Assembly (NCBI RefSeq): GCF_019976755.1
Contig: NZ_AP023441.1
Coordinates: 3,469,501 to 3,533,500, forward strand
From: Nostoc sp. MS1
Lineage (GTDB): Bacteria > Cyanobacteriota > Cyanobacteriia > Cyanobacteriales > Nostocaceae
Reading direction: 5' to 3'
DNA length: 64,000 bases
Part shown: positions 1-7,339 of the stretch, in pieces
Numbering within the stretch: the first letter of the stretch is position 1
Layout of the letters: each line of letters begins with the position of its first letter
Notes under the pieces: generated by a model
What the model was told of the DNA's origin: nothing
What the model saw: the letters and a program-made list of their open reading frames with translations, nothing else
Databases searched by the model: none
Translations under genes and position numbers: made by a program

Positions 1-1036
1 TTGGTAAATATACTGTACTACCGCGCTTTCTGGCTTCTAGGTCTAAATCGTCTTCTGGTGCTAGGTAGCGTGTTGGGTCGGCGATATGTACCCATAATCT
101 TTCCCGCTCATCAGGAAGTGATTCCCAACTCAGCCCATCATCTATTTCTGTGGTGCTTTCATCGTCAACTGTATACACCTTCAGGTGAGTCAAATCAAGG
201 CGATTTGTATCTAAATCTGTTGGCGGGAAATCCAAACGCTGTTGCGCCACTTCTAACACCTTACTAGGGAACTGGACTGGAATTGCCGAACGACGCAGGA
301 ACAAGTTCTCGGTCGGACTCCACCATCCCAAGTCTACCAATAATTGAAATGCTCCTTGGGGGGTTGCTGGTCGCCCCAACATATTCATCGTTTCTAATAC
401 TGGGGCTGGGGGAGGATAGGCACGAGGGAGGGTATCATAGTTTAGCCCAACCTTAACGATGTCCGCCAGGAGTGTGGCGTATTTTTCCAAAGCTTCCAAG
501 CGCTGGCGGTCGTGGCGTTGCCAATCTACGGTTTCACCTTGGAGTGCTTGTTCTACACGGATCAGAAATTCTTGTTGTCCCCTAGCTTTGAGGGCTTCTA
601 CTTCTATTTGGTGCTTACGTTCGGCTACTTGAGCGGACGTTCTCGGTTCGTAAGCATCACCTTTTTGCTTAAAAAATAACTTATCGTCTGATAACAGGCA
701 ATGAGCAGCATAACAGGGGGCGGAATCGGATTGGGAAAATAACAGGTTAGCCATTTGTGATGGCGTGACTGTTTCCCCATCTTCCACCAGTAACTCCCAA
801 GCCACTTCCAAGCTTGAGGGGTCAAGATAAGGCTTGACCTCCTCCAGAAAACTATCTATTTCTGATGACTTGTATGTTTTGCCGTTAACGGTATAGGTAA
901 ATTGTCTAGGCGCGAGGCTGTGGGATTGACCGCGTTCATCCACCACAAACCAACGGGTCTTTCCGTCTGGACGGTCTATCACGCCCAAACGGCGATCGCC
1001 TTGAACCCTAAATTCAACTAGCGTCCCCTTCTCCAC
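1..1036 (-). CDS. rnb: Ribonuclease II/R family exoribonuclease, 3' part cut off by window edge
   Basis: A reverse-strand frame stays open from 1036 to base 1 (345 residues visible). It starts at a GTG, giving MEKGTLVEFRVQGDR; the only codons before it back to the stop at 1061-1063 are non-Met. The visible part is a long N-terminal region followed by the first acidic motif of an RNB catalytic domain, VDDESTTEIDDGLSW, then HIADPTRYLAPEDD. In the RNase II/R family this Asp-rich motif binds the Mg2+ used for 3'-to-5' RNA hydrolysis. The rest of the RNB and S1 domains lie outside the window. It precedes the ribosomal genes on the same strand only in the sense that it is downstream of them (rpmG-rpsR-rnb), about 220 bp after rpsR, so it could share their transcript. 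RNase II versus RNase R cannot be settled from this part. Confidence 0.85.
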   Translation of the reverse strand, partial: MEKGTLVEFRVQGDRRLGVIDRPDGKTRWFVVDERGQSHSLAPRQFTYTVNGKTYKSSEIDSFLEEVKPYLDPSSLEVAWELLVEDGETVTPSQMANLLFSQSDSAPCYAAHCLLSDDKLFFKQKGDAYEPRTSAQVAERKHQIEVEALKARGQQEFLIRVEQALQGETVDWQRHDRQRLEALEKYATLLADIVKVGLNYDTLPRAYPPPAPVLETMNMLGRPATPQGAFQLLVDLGWWSPTENLFLRRSAIPVQFPSKVLEVAQQRLDFPPTDLDTNRLDLTHLKVYTVDDESTTEIDDGLSWESLPDERERLWVHIADPTRYLAPEDDLDLEARKRGSTVYLP

Positions 1037-1254
1037 AACTCTCGCAACTTTATTAATTGGTTAACAAATAGATTTTAGATTTTAGGCTTCAATAGTGACT
1101 ACTAAATCCCAAATCTCATGATTTTAACTGTAGAACAATATCCTACACTAATTGAGATTTTAGATTATGGACTCAGACAATCGAAAGCTACATAACTCTA
1201 TTATGTAGCTTCTTGAGTTGATCCAAAATCTAAAACTCTCGCCTCTGAATGGAA

Positions 1255-1470
1255 TTAACCTTCCGCATTGATAAATGGCAGCAAAGCTACTAGACGCGCA
1301 CGTTTAATTGCTAATGTCAAGTCTCGCTGCTGTTTAGCTGTCAGCCCAGTAATGCGGCGGGGTAAAATTTTACCACGTTCGGTAACAAATTTACGCAGCA
1401 AGTCAACATCCTTATAATCAATCGGTTCTCCCGGCTTAATTGGAGAAAGGCGACGACGATAGTAACTCAT
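1255..1470 (-). CDS. rpsR: 30S ribosomal protein S18
   Basis: The 71-residue protein begins MSYYRRRLSPIKPGEPIDYK and has the S18 core DVDLLRKFVTERGKILPRR followed by the Lys/Arg-rich helix TAKQQRDLTLAIKRARLVAL. S18 sits on the platform of the small subunit next to S6 and S11. Its ATG lies 2 nt after the stop of rpmG, and the ribosome-binding sequence AAGGAAAT is inside the last codons of rpmG, so translation is probably coupled. The order L33-S18 is the one found in cyanobacteria and many plastid genomes. The length is normal for cyanobacteria. Confidence 0.97.
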   Translation of the reverse strand: MSYYRRRLSPIKPGEPIDYKDVDLLRKFVTERGKILPRRITGLTAKQQRDLTLAIKRARLVALLPFINAEG

Positions 1471-1472
1471 TT

Positions 1473-1667
1473 CTATTTGATTTCCTTGTGAACGGTATGT
1501 TTATTGCAGTGGGTGCAGAACTTATTGAGTTCTAAGCGGTTAGTGGTGTTACGACGATTCTTGGTTGATGTATATCGTGAAACACCAGGTGATCGCTTGT
1601 CTGGATTGGTTCTACATTCGGTACATTCGAGTGTCACTATGATACGGACACCTTTACTCTTTGCCAT
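1473..1667 (-). CDS. rpmG: 50S ribosomal protein L33
   Basis: The 64-residue protein MAKSKGVRIIVTLECTECRT... has the L33 pattern with two Cys pairs, CTEC near residue 15 and CTHC near residue 52. It is therefore the zinc-binding (C+) form of L33. It belongs to the large-subunit E-site region. It is the first gene of a two-gene operon with rpsR, 2 nt apart. Confidence 0.97.
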   Translation of the reverse strand: MAKSKGVRIIVTLECTECRTNPDKRSPGVSRYTSTKNRRNTTNRLELNKFCTHCNKHTVHKEIK

Positions 1668-1710
1668 AATCTTACAAACGCTAAAGCCTGAAGAGAATTA
1701 ACACAAATGA

Positions 1711-2268
1711 CTATCTTCGCACATTCCGTTGCAAACTTTCAACTAATCGCTTAATTTTTAAATCGAGCGAATAGCCCCGACGCGACGAAACTATGAATGT
1801 CCCAGCATAGCGGTCATGCCAAGCTTGCCGCAGTTGGGTATCAGAGAAAGCAGCCCCACAATCAATTGCTAGGGGAATCACTAGCAGTATAGCAGTAGGG
1901 TTAAGTCTTATGTTGTCCAAAGCAATGGACACCAAAAGAACACCAAAGCCAATTATAGCTTCTCGTTTCAACAGTGCCAGCAATTGGGGAATCCTGGGGA
2001 CAACTTCTCCATCTTCCACTTCTAAAACTTTTAAATCAAAAGCCCAACGTCCTATACTTTGCCCTTGATTGTTGTAAACAACCAACACCCGCAAGATCAA
2101 CCAAGCCAGAATAAAAACGAGAATCTGAATAAATTGAATACCAATTCCACTACTACCCAAAAAAGCACTAATTACCCAAACACCAAAGAAATCTAACCCT
2201 AAAGCGAAACCGCGTCGCCAGAGGTCAGCTTTGGGGTAATGTTTTTTGGGGATGCGTTCTATAGTCAT
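1711..2268 (-). CDS. RDD family membrane protein
   Basis: This 185-residue protein has the layout of the RDD family. An N-terminal RRGFALGLDFF carries the conserved Arg and Asp. There are hydrophobic segments near residues 24-40 and 44-63 and two more at about 104-143. A late QAWHDRYAGTFIV motif supplies the second conserved Asp. RDD proteins are inner-membrane proteins of poorly defined function; some have been linked to ion exchange. It lies 43 bp upstream of rpmG on the same strand. No clear Shine-Dalgarno sequence precedes the ATG. The function here is not inferred beyond the family. Confidence 0.8.
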   Translation of the reverse strand: MTIERIPKKHYPKADLWRRGFALGLDFFGVWVISAFLGSSGIGIQFIQILVFILAWLILRVLVVYNNQGQSIGRWAFDLKVLEVEDGEVVPRIPQLLALLKREAIIGFGVLLVSIALDNIRLNPTAILLVIPLAIDCGAAFSDTQLRQAWHDRYAGTFIVSSRRGYSLDLKIKRLVESLQRNVRR

Positions 2269-2450
2269 GGGCTTAAGGAGTGGGAATGAGATGAGATATT
2301 AGTTGTTCTACTATAAAATTAGGTCAGTCAACATCAAATACACACACCAAAAGACTTTTAGGGCAAACAAACAGAACTAGCTTTACAAGAGCAGGCTATA
2401 TTTACCCGATTCATGCTGCATATTCCTGGCTGTGCATTTATCTAGGACAG

Positions 2451-2621
2451 CTACCAAAAGAACAGGGGGGTGATATTCCAGCGATCGCTTTAACTGCCTA
2501 CACTAGAGACAGCGATCAACAACAAGCAATTGACGCAGGCTTTCAAAAGCATATGTCTAAGCCAGTTGATCCCTTTGAATTAGCGAAAGCTATTGTCAGT
2601 TTATTAGGCGACAGGGGATAA
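2451..2621 (+). pseudogene. Remnant of a response-regulator receiver domain
   Basis: Reading forward to the TAA at 2619-2621 gives LPKEQGGDIPAIALTAYTR... then ...AGFQKHMSKPVDPFELAKAI. This is the second half of a REC domain. The conserved Thr/Ala after beta-4 (LTAYT) and the Lys-Pro of beta-5 (SKPVD) are both present, as at the end of hybrid histidine kinases. The Asp-containing first half and any start codon are missing. The sequence before about 2451 in the same frame (2340-2450) does not resemble a receiver domain. It is a broken gene end stranded between the RDD gene and moeA. Confidence 0.75.
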
Positions 2622-2658
2622 AAAATAATTTTTGTAGTTCATTTTATTTAAAAGAATT

Positions 2659-3891
2659 ATGGTATCAGTCAGGGATGCAGCAGAGATTATTTTTAATTTA
2701 GTTAAGCCGTTAGATAGTCAACGAGATAGAGAAATTGTTGATTTATTAGCAGCAAATGGACGCATTCTCGCCAACCCTGTAGATAGTTCCCTAGATTTTC
2801 CTCATTGGGATAATTCAGCGATGGATGGCTACGCGGTACGTTACGAAGATGTACAGAACTCCAGCGCAGAACAACCAGTAAGTTTAGAAATTATTGAAGA
2901 AATCCCCGCAGGTTATCAACCCAAATCTACATTGCAACCAAGAGAGGCAGCACGTATCTTTACAGGTGCAGTCATCCCCAAGGGTGCAGATACGGTAGTG
3001 ATGCAGGAAAGAACACGCCAAGAAGATAATCGCGTGTTTATTTTGACTACACCAAAACCAGGGGAATTTGTCAGACGTAAAGCATCCTATTACCAATCTG
3101 GCACACAACTATTACCAGCCGGAATTAAATTAACTGCGGCAGAAATTGCCGTATTAGCCGCTTCCCAATGTCCACAAGTCACAGTTTACCGCCTTCCCCG
3201 TGTAGCAATTTTCTCTACAGGTGATGAACTTGTCACACCAGATCAGCCCCTACAACGAGGACAAATTGTTGATTCTAACCAGTATGCTTTAGCCGCTTTA
3301 GTGCGTCAAATTGGGGCAGAACCGATATTATTAGGTATTGTTAAAGATAACCCAAAAGCTCTAGAAGAAACTATCACCCACGCCGTAAATAACGCCGATA
3401 TCATCATTTCTTCCGGTGGCGTTTCCGTTGGTGATTACGACTACGTAGATCAAATTTTAGCTGCACTAGACGCGACAATTCACATCCGCTCTGTAGAAAT
3501 GCGCCCAGGAAAACCTCTTACCGTCGCCACATTCCCCCAGTCTGCTATCTATTTTGGTTTACCAGGAAACCCGGCTGCGGTATTGGTAACATTTTGGCGA
3601 TTTGTGCAGCCAGTAATTAAGAAACTATCGGGAATGGCGGAGGGTTGGGAACCAGGATTTATGAAAGTGCGATCGCATGATGAATTGCGATCAGACGGGA
3701 AGCGCGAAACTTATATTTGGGGAAGTTTGCATTTAATTGATGGAGCCTATGAATTTCACAAAGCTGGTGGAAGTCATAGTTCTGGTAATTTGATTAATTT
3801 AGCTCAAACTAATGCTTTAGCTGTGCTACCAGTAGGTAAAACATTAATTTCCGTAGGGGAAGATGTGTTAGTTTTACAGCTAATTGTTTAA
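2659..3891 (+). CDS. moeA: Molybdopterin molybdenumtransferase MoeA
   Basis: The 410-residue protein spans the four MoeA domains. Seen motifs are HWDNSAMDGYAVR near residue 50, ARIFTGAVIPKGADTVVMQE near residue 105, the MoCF-domain SSGGVSVGDYDYVDQIL near residue 250 and the C-terminal MRPGKPLT. MoeA inserts molybdate into adenylylated molybdopterin, the last step of molybdenum cofactor synthesis; in cyanobacteria this feeds nitrate reductase. The gene is alone on this strand between a receiver-domain remnant and the convergent PaaK-like gene 21 bp downstream. Length is normal. Confidence 0.95.
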   Translation: MVSVRDAAEIIFNLVKPLDSQRDREIVDLLAANGRILANPVDSSLDFPHWDNSAMDGYAVRYEDVQNSSAEQPVSLEIIEEIPAGYQPKSTLQPREAARIFTGAVIPKGADTVVMQERTRQEDNRVFILTTPKPGEFVRRKASYYQSGTQLLPAGIKLTAAEIAVLAASQCPQVTVYRLPRVAIFSTGDELVTPDQPLQRGQIVDSNQYALAALVRQIGAEPILLGIVKDNPKALEETITHAVNNADIIISSGGVSVGDYDYVDQILAALDATIHIRSVEMRPGKPLTVATFPQSAIYFGLPGNPAAVLVTFWRFVQPVIKKLSGMAEGWEPGFMKVRSHDELRSDGKRETYIWGSLHLIDGAYEFHKAGGSHSSGNLINLAQTNALAVLPVGKTLISVGEDVLVLQLIV

Positions 3892-3911
3892 ACCTAAATA
3901 ATTACGAATTA

Positions 3912-5450
3912 TTATTGTCGTGTGTAACGATGTTTTACACCAATGGGGAAATATTCGCGATCGCCCATTGGTGCTAATGCCACCTGTGGTATTTGGTATT
4001 CTGGGGGAACATAGTTAGCAAACTCACTATTTAACCGCAAAAGTTGAGTGAGAATTGAATTGGCGATGGCTTGGCGTTTATCTTCGCTATCTTCTACACC
4101 CGGCGCTAATTCCACGACTACAGATAAGAAGCGATTTTTGTCAGCATCTTCCTTCACTTGTAAAACGAATTTACCTGTTACCCACTCTTGAATAATTGGT
4201 TGTTCTAATCCTACGCTGACATTTTCGGGGTAAATATTTGCACCAAAGTAGGAGACTGTAAAGTTAGAACGTCCGAAAACGTAGACGAAGGGTAATTGGT
4301 TAACTCCTCTGGGAGAGTGGGGAGTTGGGAGTTGGGAGTTGGGAGTGGTGGAAGTGAGATTTTCTAGAGGGTTAAATCCCCAGTTTGATAGGAACTCAAG
4401 CATGGCATCATAATTAATAATGCCGCCAGTGTCTAAAATGTTGTAGCGGATAAGAGGAACACCGTTATTACCAGAGAATAGTAATTGCCCGTCTTGCACT
4501 TCAAAAAAGCGGTTTACTGGGTCATACTGTACCAATGTCGGTAAACGTGATTCACCAAATAAAGCTTTAGCGGCTGCGGGATTTTGTGCTAAGAAACGGC
4601 GGATGCAAATACTCAAGGGGGTTTCATTACCCAACACACCTGCATCGGCTGTACCGTAAAGTGATGCTGAGTCATAACAAGGATTTTGGGAACCCATTCT
4701 TTCCCCGACTAAACTACGCCATTCCTCGCTAAATACTTCCCCCGCCATCACCAGTTTAATTTGATAGCGTTGCCACTCCACACCACGAGCAATGCCTGTA
4801 TCAATCACATCCTTAAGAAATGGTGGATATCCCAAAAGTACCACTTGCTCAAAATTACCGCCGAGTTCCTGCACTACCCGCAAGATTTCTTCCTTATTAT
4901 TACCCGGTGTAATTACGGTGATGAGGTAGCCTTTACTGGCAAGATAGCGACAGCAGTTAGTGGTGAACATACCACCTACCCATGTGCCAAGGGTGAAACA
5001 AATCACCGCGAGAGTACGTCTAGTATCAGCAGCAAAGCTATCGTGAAAAATCTGTTCAAACCTTGTAGCAATTTGCAACTCATCGGTAAAGAAACGCGGC
5101 CAAAATGTGGGTTTACCTGTGGAACCAGAGGAAGCCGCTATCATATCGCAACCCGATAAGTTGCCGTCACGGCACAAATCAGTTAAAGGGTAACGAGAAA
5201 TGTAATTATCTTTAGCGATCGCAGGTAATTGGCGAAAATCTTCTAAACTTTGAATAGTATTCGCATCAATTCCCCTCTCTGCCAAAAAGGCCTGATACGC
5301 AGGTACATTAGCAGCCACATCACGAAACAAACTCAAAACCGCCGACTCATCAGTAGTTTGGAGATGTTCTTTTAGCAAAGATTCTAGGGGAGTAGTAACA
5401 AACTCCTCCCAAGCCTTAATTACTTTGGTTGTGTGTGTGTTGTTAGTCAT
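3912..5450 (-). CDS. PaaK-like AMP-forming CoA ligase family protein
   Basis: The 512-residue protein shows the adenylate-forming P-loop SSGSTGKP at residues 107-114 and a later SLYGTADAGVLGNE segment. These fit the phenylacetate-CoA ligase branch of the ANL superfamily, which activates a carboxylic acid with ATP before thioester formation. The acid substrate cannot be read from the sequence. Two oddities are visible. The start codon is formed by the heptamer-repeat sequence that precedes the gene (ATGACTAAC). About residues 369-381 (TTPNSQLPTPHSP) are encoded by an in-frame ccccaactccc-type repeat, probably in a loop between the large and small domains. The gene is monocistronic and convergent with moeA. 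Confidence 0.8.
   Translation of the reverse strand: MTNNTHTTKVIKAWEEFVTTPLESLLKEHLQTTDESAVLSLFRDVAANVPAYQAFLAERGIDANTIQSLEDFRQLPAIAKDNYISRYPLTDLCRDGNLSGCDMIAASSGSTGKPTFWPRFFTDELQIATRFEQIFHDSFAADTRRTLAVICFTLGTWVGGMFTTNCCRYLASKGYLITVITPGNNKEEILRVVQELGGNFEQVVLLGYPPFLKDVIDTGIARGVEWQRYQIKLVMAGEVFSEEWRSLVGERMGSQNPCYDSASLYGTADAGVLGNETPLSICIRRFLAQNPAAAKALFGESRLPTLVQYDPVNRFFEVQDGQLLFSGNNGVPLIRYNILDTGGIINYDAMLEFLSNWGFNPLENLTSTTPNSQLPTPHSPRGVNQLPFVYVFGRSNFTVSYFGANIYPENVSVGLEQPIIQEWVTGKFVLQVKEDADKNRFLSVVVELAPGVEDSEDKRQAIANSILTQLLRLNSEFANYVPPEYQIPQVALAPMGDREYFPIGVKHRYTRQ
4319..4346. repeat. In-frame GGGAGTT heptamer repeat inside the PaaK-like gene
   Basis: Four near-perfect GGAGTTG units lie inside the ligase reading frame and stay in frame. 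The encoded peptide PNSQLPTP looks nothing like the surrounding enzyme. The same unit occurs between genes elsewhere in the window. Confidence 0.85.
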
Positions 5451-5585
5451 TAGTTATTAGTCCATAGTCATTAGTCAACAGTTAACAGTCAACCGTCAAC
5501 GTATCCTTTTTTAGACAATATTCGTAAATTGCACTAGATTCGTTGTAGTAATTTAGAAAAATGCTCATCTATATCCTTCATAACC

Positions 5586-7280
5586 ATGCAGGTTTATTGC
5601 AGTAAGCAACACGCAAATCGTAGCAGTAATCGTTTTTGTACCCACTGCGGGGAAGCTTTGCCGCTTACTGTGCAGCAAATTATAGATAATCGCTATCGGA
5701 TTATACGTCAACTAGGACAGGGTGGTTTTGGACGGACTTATTTAGTTGAAGATTTGAAAAAGGCTAATCAACCTTTTGTTTTGAAGGAATTTGCACCCCA
5801 AGTAGAACAAAAAGAGGACTTACAAAAAGCTAAGGAGTTGTTTGAAAGAGAAGCAAATGTCCTTAAAAGACTCCAGCATTCTCAAATTCCCCATTTTCAC
5901 GGTTCTTTACAAGCCAAGATAGGTACTAAGGATTTCTTCTTTTTAGTTCAAGACTATATAGAGGGTGACAATTATTGGCAACTTTTAGAACAGCGTCAAA
6001 GTGAGGGGAAAGCTTTTACAGAGCAGGAAGTTATTACCTTACTGCAACAAATATTACCAGTTTTATCGTATATTCACGCTCAAAACGTCGTTCACCGCGA
6101 CATTTCCCCAGATAACATAATTTGCCGTCGTGCTGATAATTTACCCGTTCTCATCGACTTTGGCGGAGTTAAACAGTTACCAGCTTCTCAAGGTTTATGG
6201 TTAACTAAGCTGGCTGGCAATAATACTATATTAGGTAAAAAAGGTTACGCTCCAGAGGAGCAACTACGACAAGGAAAAGTATTTTTAAGTAGTGATTTAT
6301 ACTCTTTGGCTGTCACAGCTTTAGTATTACTGACAGGGAAAGAGCCACAACAATTATACGACAGCTACCAAGGTGTATGGCGTTGGGGTAGAGAAATTCA
6401 AGTCAGTAGACAACTGGAAACAGTGTTAAAAAAGATGCTGGCTTATAAACCCAGCGATCGCTATCAAAATGCAGCACAAATTCTCAATGATTTACCCGCG
6501 CCTGTAGCAGTGACTAAGCCACCATCTACCCATCTGACTAAGATTAAAACAATGGTAGTTTCTCCAGGACGAAAAGTAACGGTTTTAGCAGGGAAACTAC
6601 AACGCCAGACTCAAGCCGCCAGCCAAAAGTTACCTTTACCTATCTGGCTACGTCCTTTCGCTATTAGCTTTGGTGTAACAGGCTTAATTGTGTTAACGGG
6701 CGCGGGAACGTTTGCTTTAGTCAATTCCGTTGTGCGTGGTGTATCTTCAATTTCCTTACCATCAATTTCTTTACCAGAACTACCATCATTACCTAACCCT
6801 CTGGCGCAACCAGTCGGCGACAAAAACAAAACTAGCAGCAGTGACATTATTAGCCGTCGTCAACAGCTAGAAATTCCCGAAAGATTTTTTATCCAGACGG
6901 TAGATAGCTTATTTTATGCTCAAAAGCCACAATTAAAAGGACGCAGCTTGACATCTAAACCGGAAGATGCACGCTTAAGAGAAGAATGGCACACTGTTGC
7001 TGAGGATTTTTTGAATAAAATAGAACAGGCTAACCTTAGTAAGTCATCTCGGCAAAAACTAGGAAGCTATACCCAAAAAGATTATGACAACTGGAGACGA
7101 CAAGCACGTTCTGGACAACTAGGAAATTACACCATCAACGATCTCAACAAAGACACCAATCAAAAATTTGATAAATTGTTTCCCAATCAACGGCGTGGGA
7201 AACTGAATCAGCAAACTTTCGGTCAAATTTGGTATGCGATCGCAGATGATCAAGTAAGTAAAGCCAGATCAGGGAAATAG
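5586..7280 (+). CDS. Membrane Ser/Thr protein kinase with N-terminal zinc ribbon (first of tandem pair)
   Basis: The 564-residue protein has several parts. A small C-x3-H...C-x2-C ribbon comes first (Cys5, His9, Cys18, Cys21). A Hanks-type kinase follows, with LGQGGFGRTYL near 43-53, VLKE near 66, the catalytic HRDISPDN from residue 170 and DFG from 191. A transmembrane helix lies at about 351-378. After it comes a 140-residue extracytoplasmic domain (RRQQLEIPERFF...IWYAIADD). HRDISPDN, rather than HRDLKPEN, is typical of cyanobacterial kinases of this type. It would phosphorylate proteins at the inner face of the membrane in response to an unknown outside signal. The next gene is a paralogue with the same architecture, 59 bp downstream. 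Confidence 0.93.
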   Translation: MQVYCSKQHANRSSNRFCTHCGEALPLTVQQIIDNRYRIIRQLGQGGFGRTYLVEDLKKANQPFVLKEFAPQVEQKEDLQKAKELFEREANVLKRLQHSQIPHFHGSLQAKIGTKDFFFLVQDYIEGDNYWQLLEQRQSEGKAFTEQEVITLLQQILPVLSYIHAQNVVHRDISPDNIICRRADNLPVLIDFGGVKQLPASQGLWLTKLAGNNTILGKKGYAPEEQLRQGKVFLSSDLYSLAVTALVLLTGKEPQQLYDSYQGVWRWGREIQVSRQLETVLKKMLAYKPSDRYQNAAQILNDLPAPVAVTKPPSTHLTKIKTMVVSPGRKVTVLAGKLQRQTQAASQKLPLPIWLRPFAISFGVTGLIVLTGAGTFALVNSVVRGVSSISLPSISLPELPSLPNPLAQPVGDKNKTSSSDIISRRQQLEIPERFFIQTVDSLFYAQKPQLKGRSLTSKPEDARLREEWHTVAEDFLNKIEQANLSKSSRQKLGSYTQKDYDNWRRQARSGQLGNYTINDLNKDTNQKFDKLFPNQRRGKLNQQTFGQIWYAIADDQVSKARSGK

Positions 7281-7339
7281 TGGGAAGCGGGGGAGATGGG
7301 AAGAATAACTATGGACTATGGACTAATGACTAATGACTA

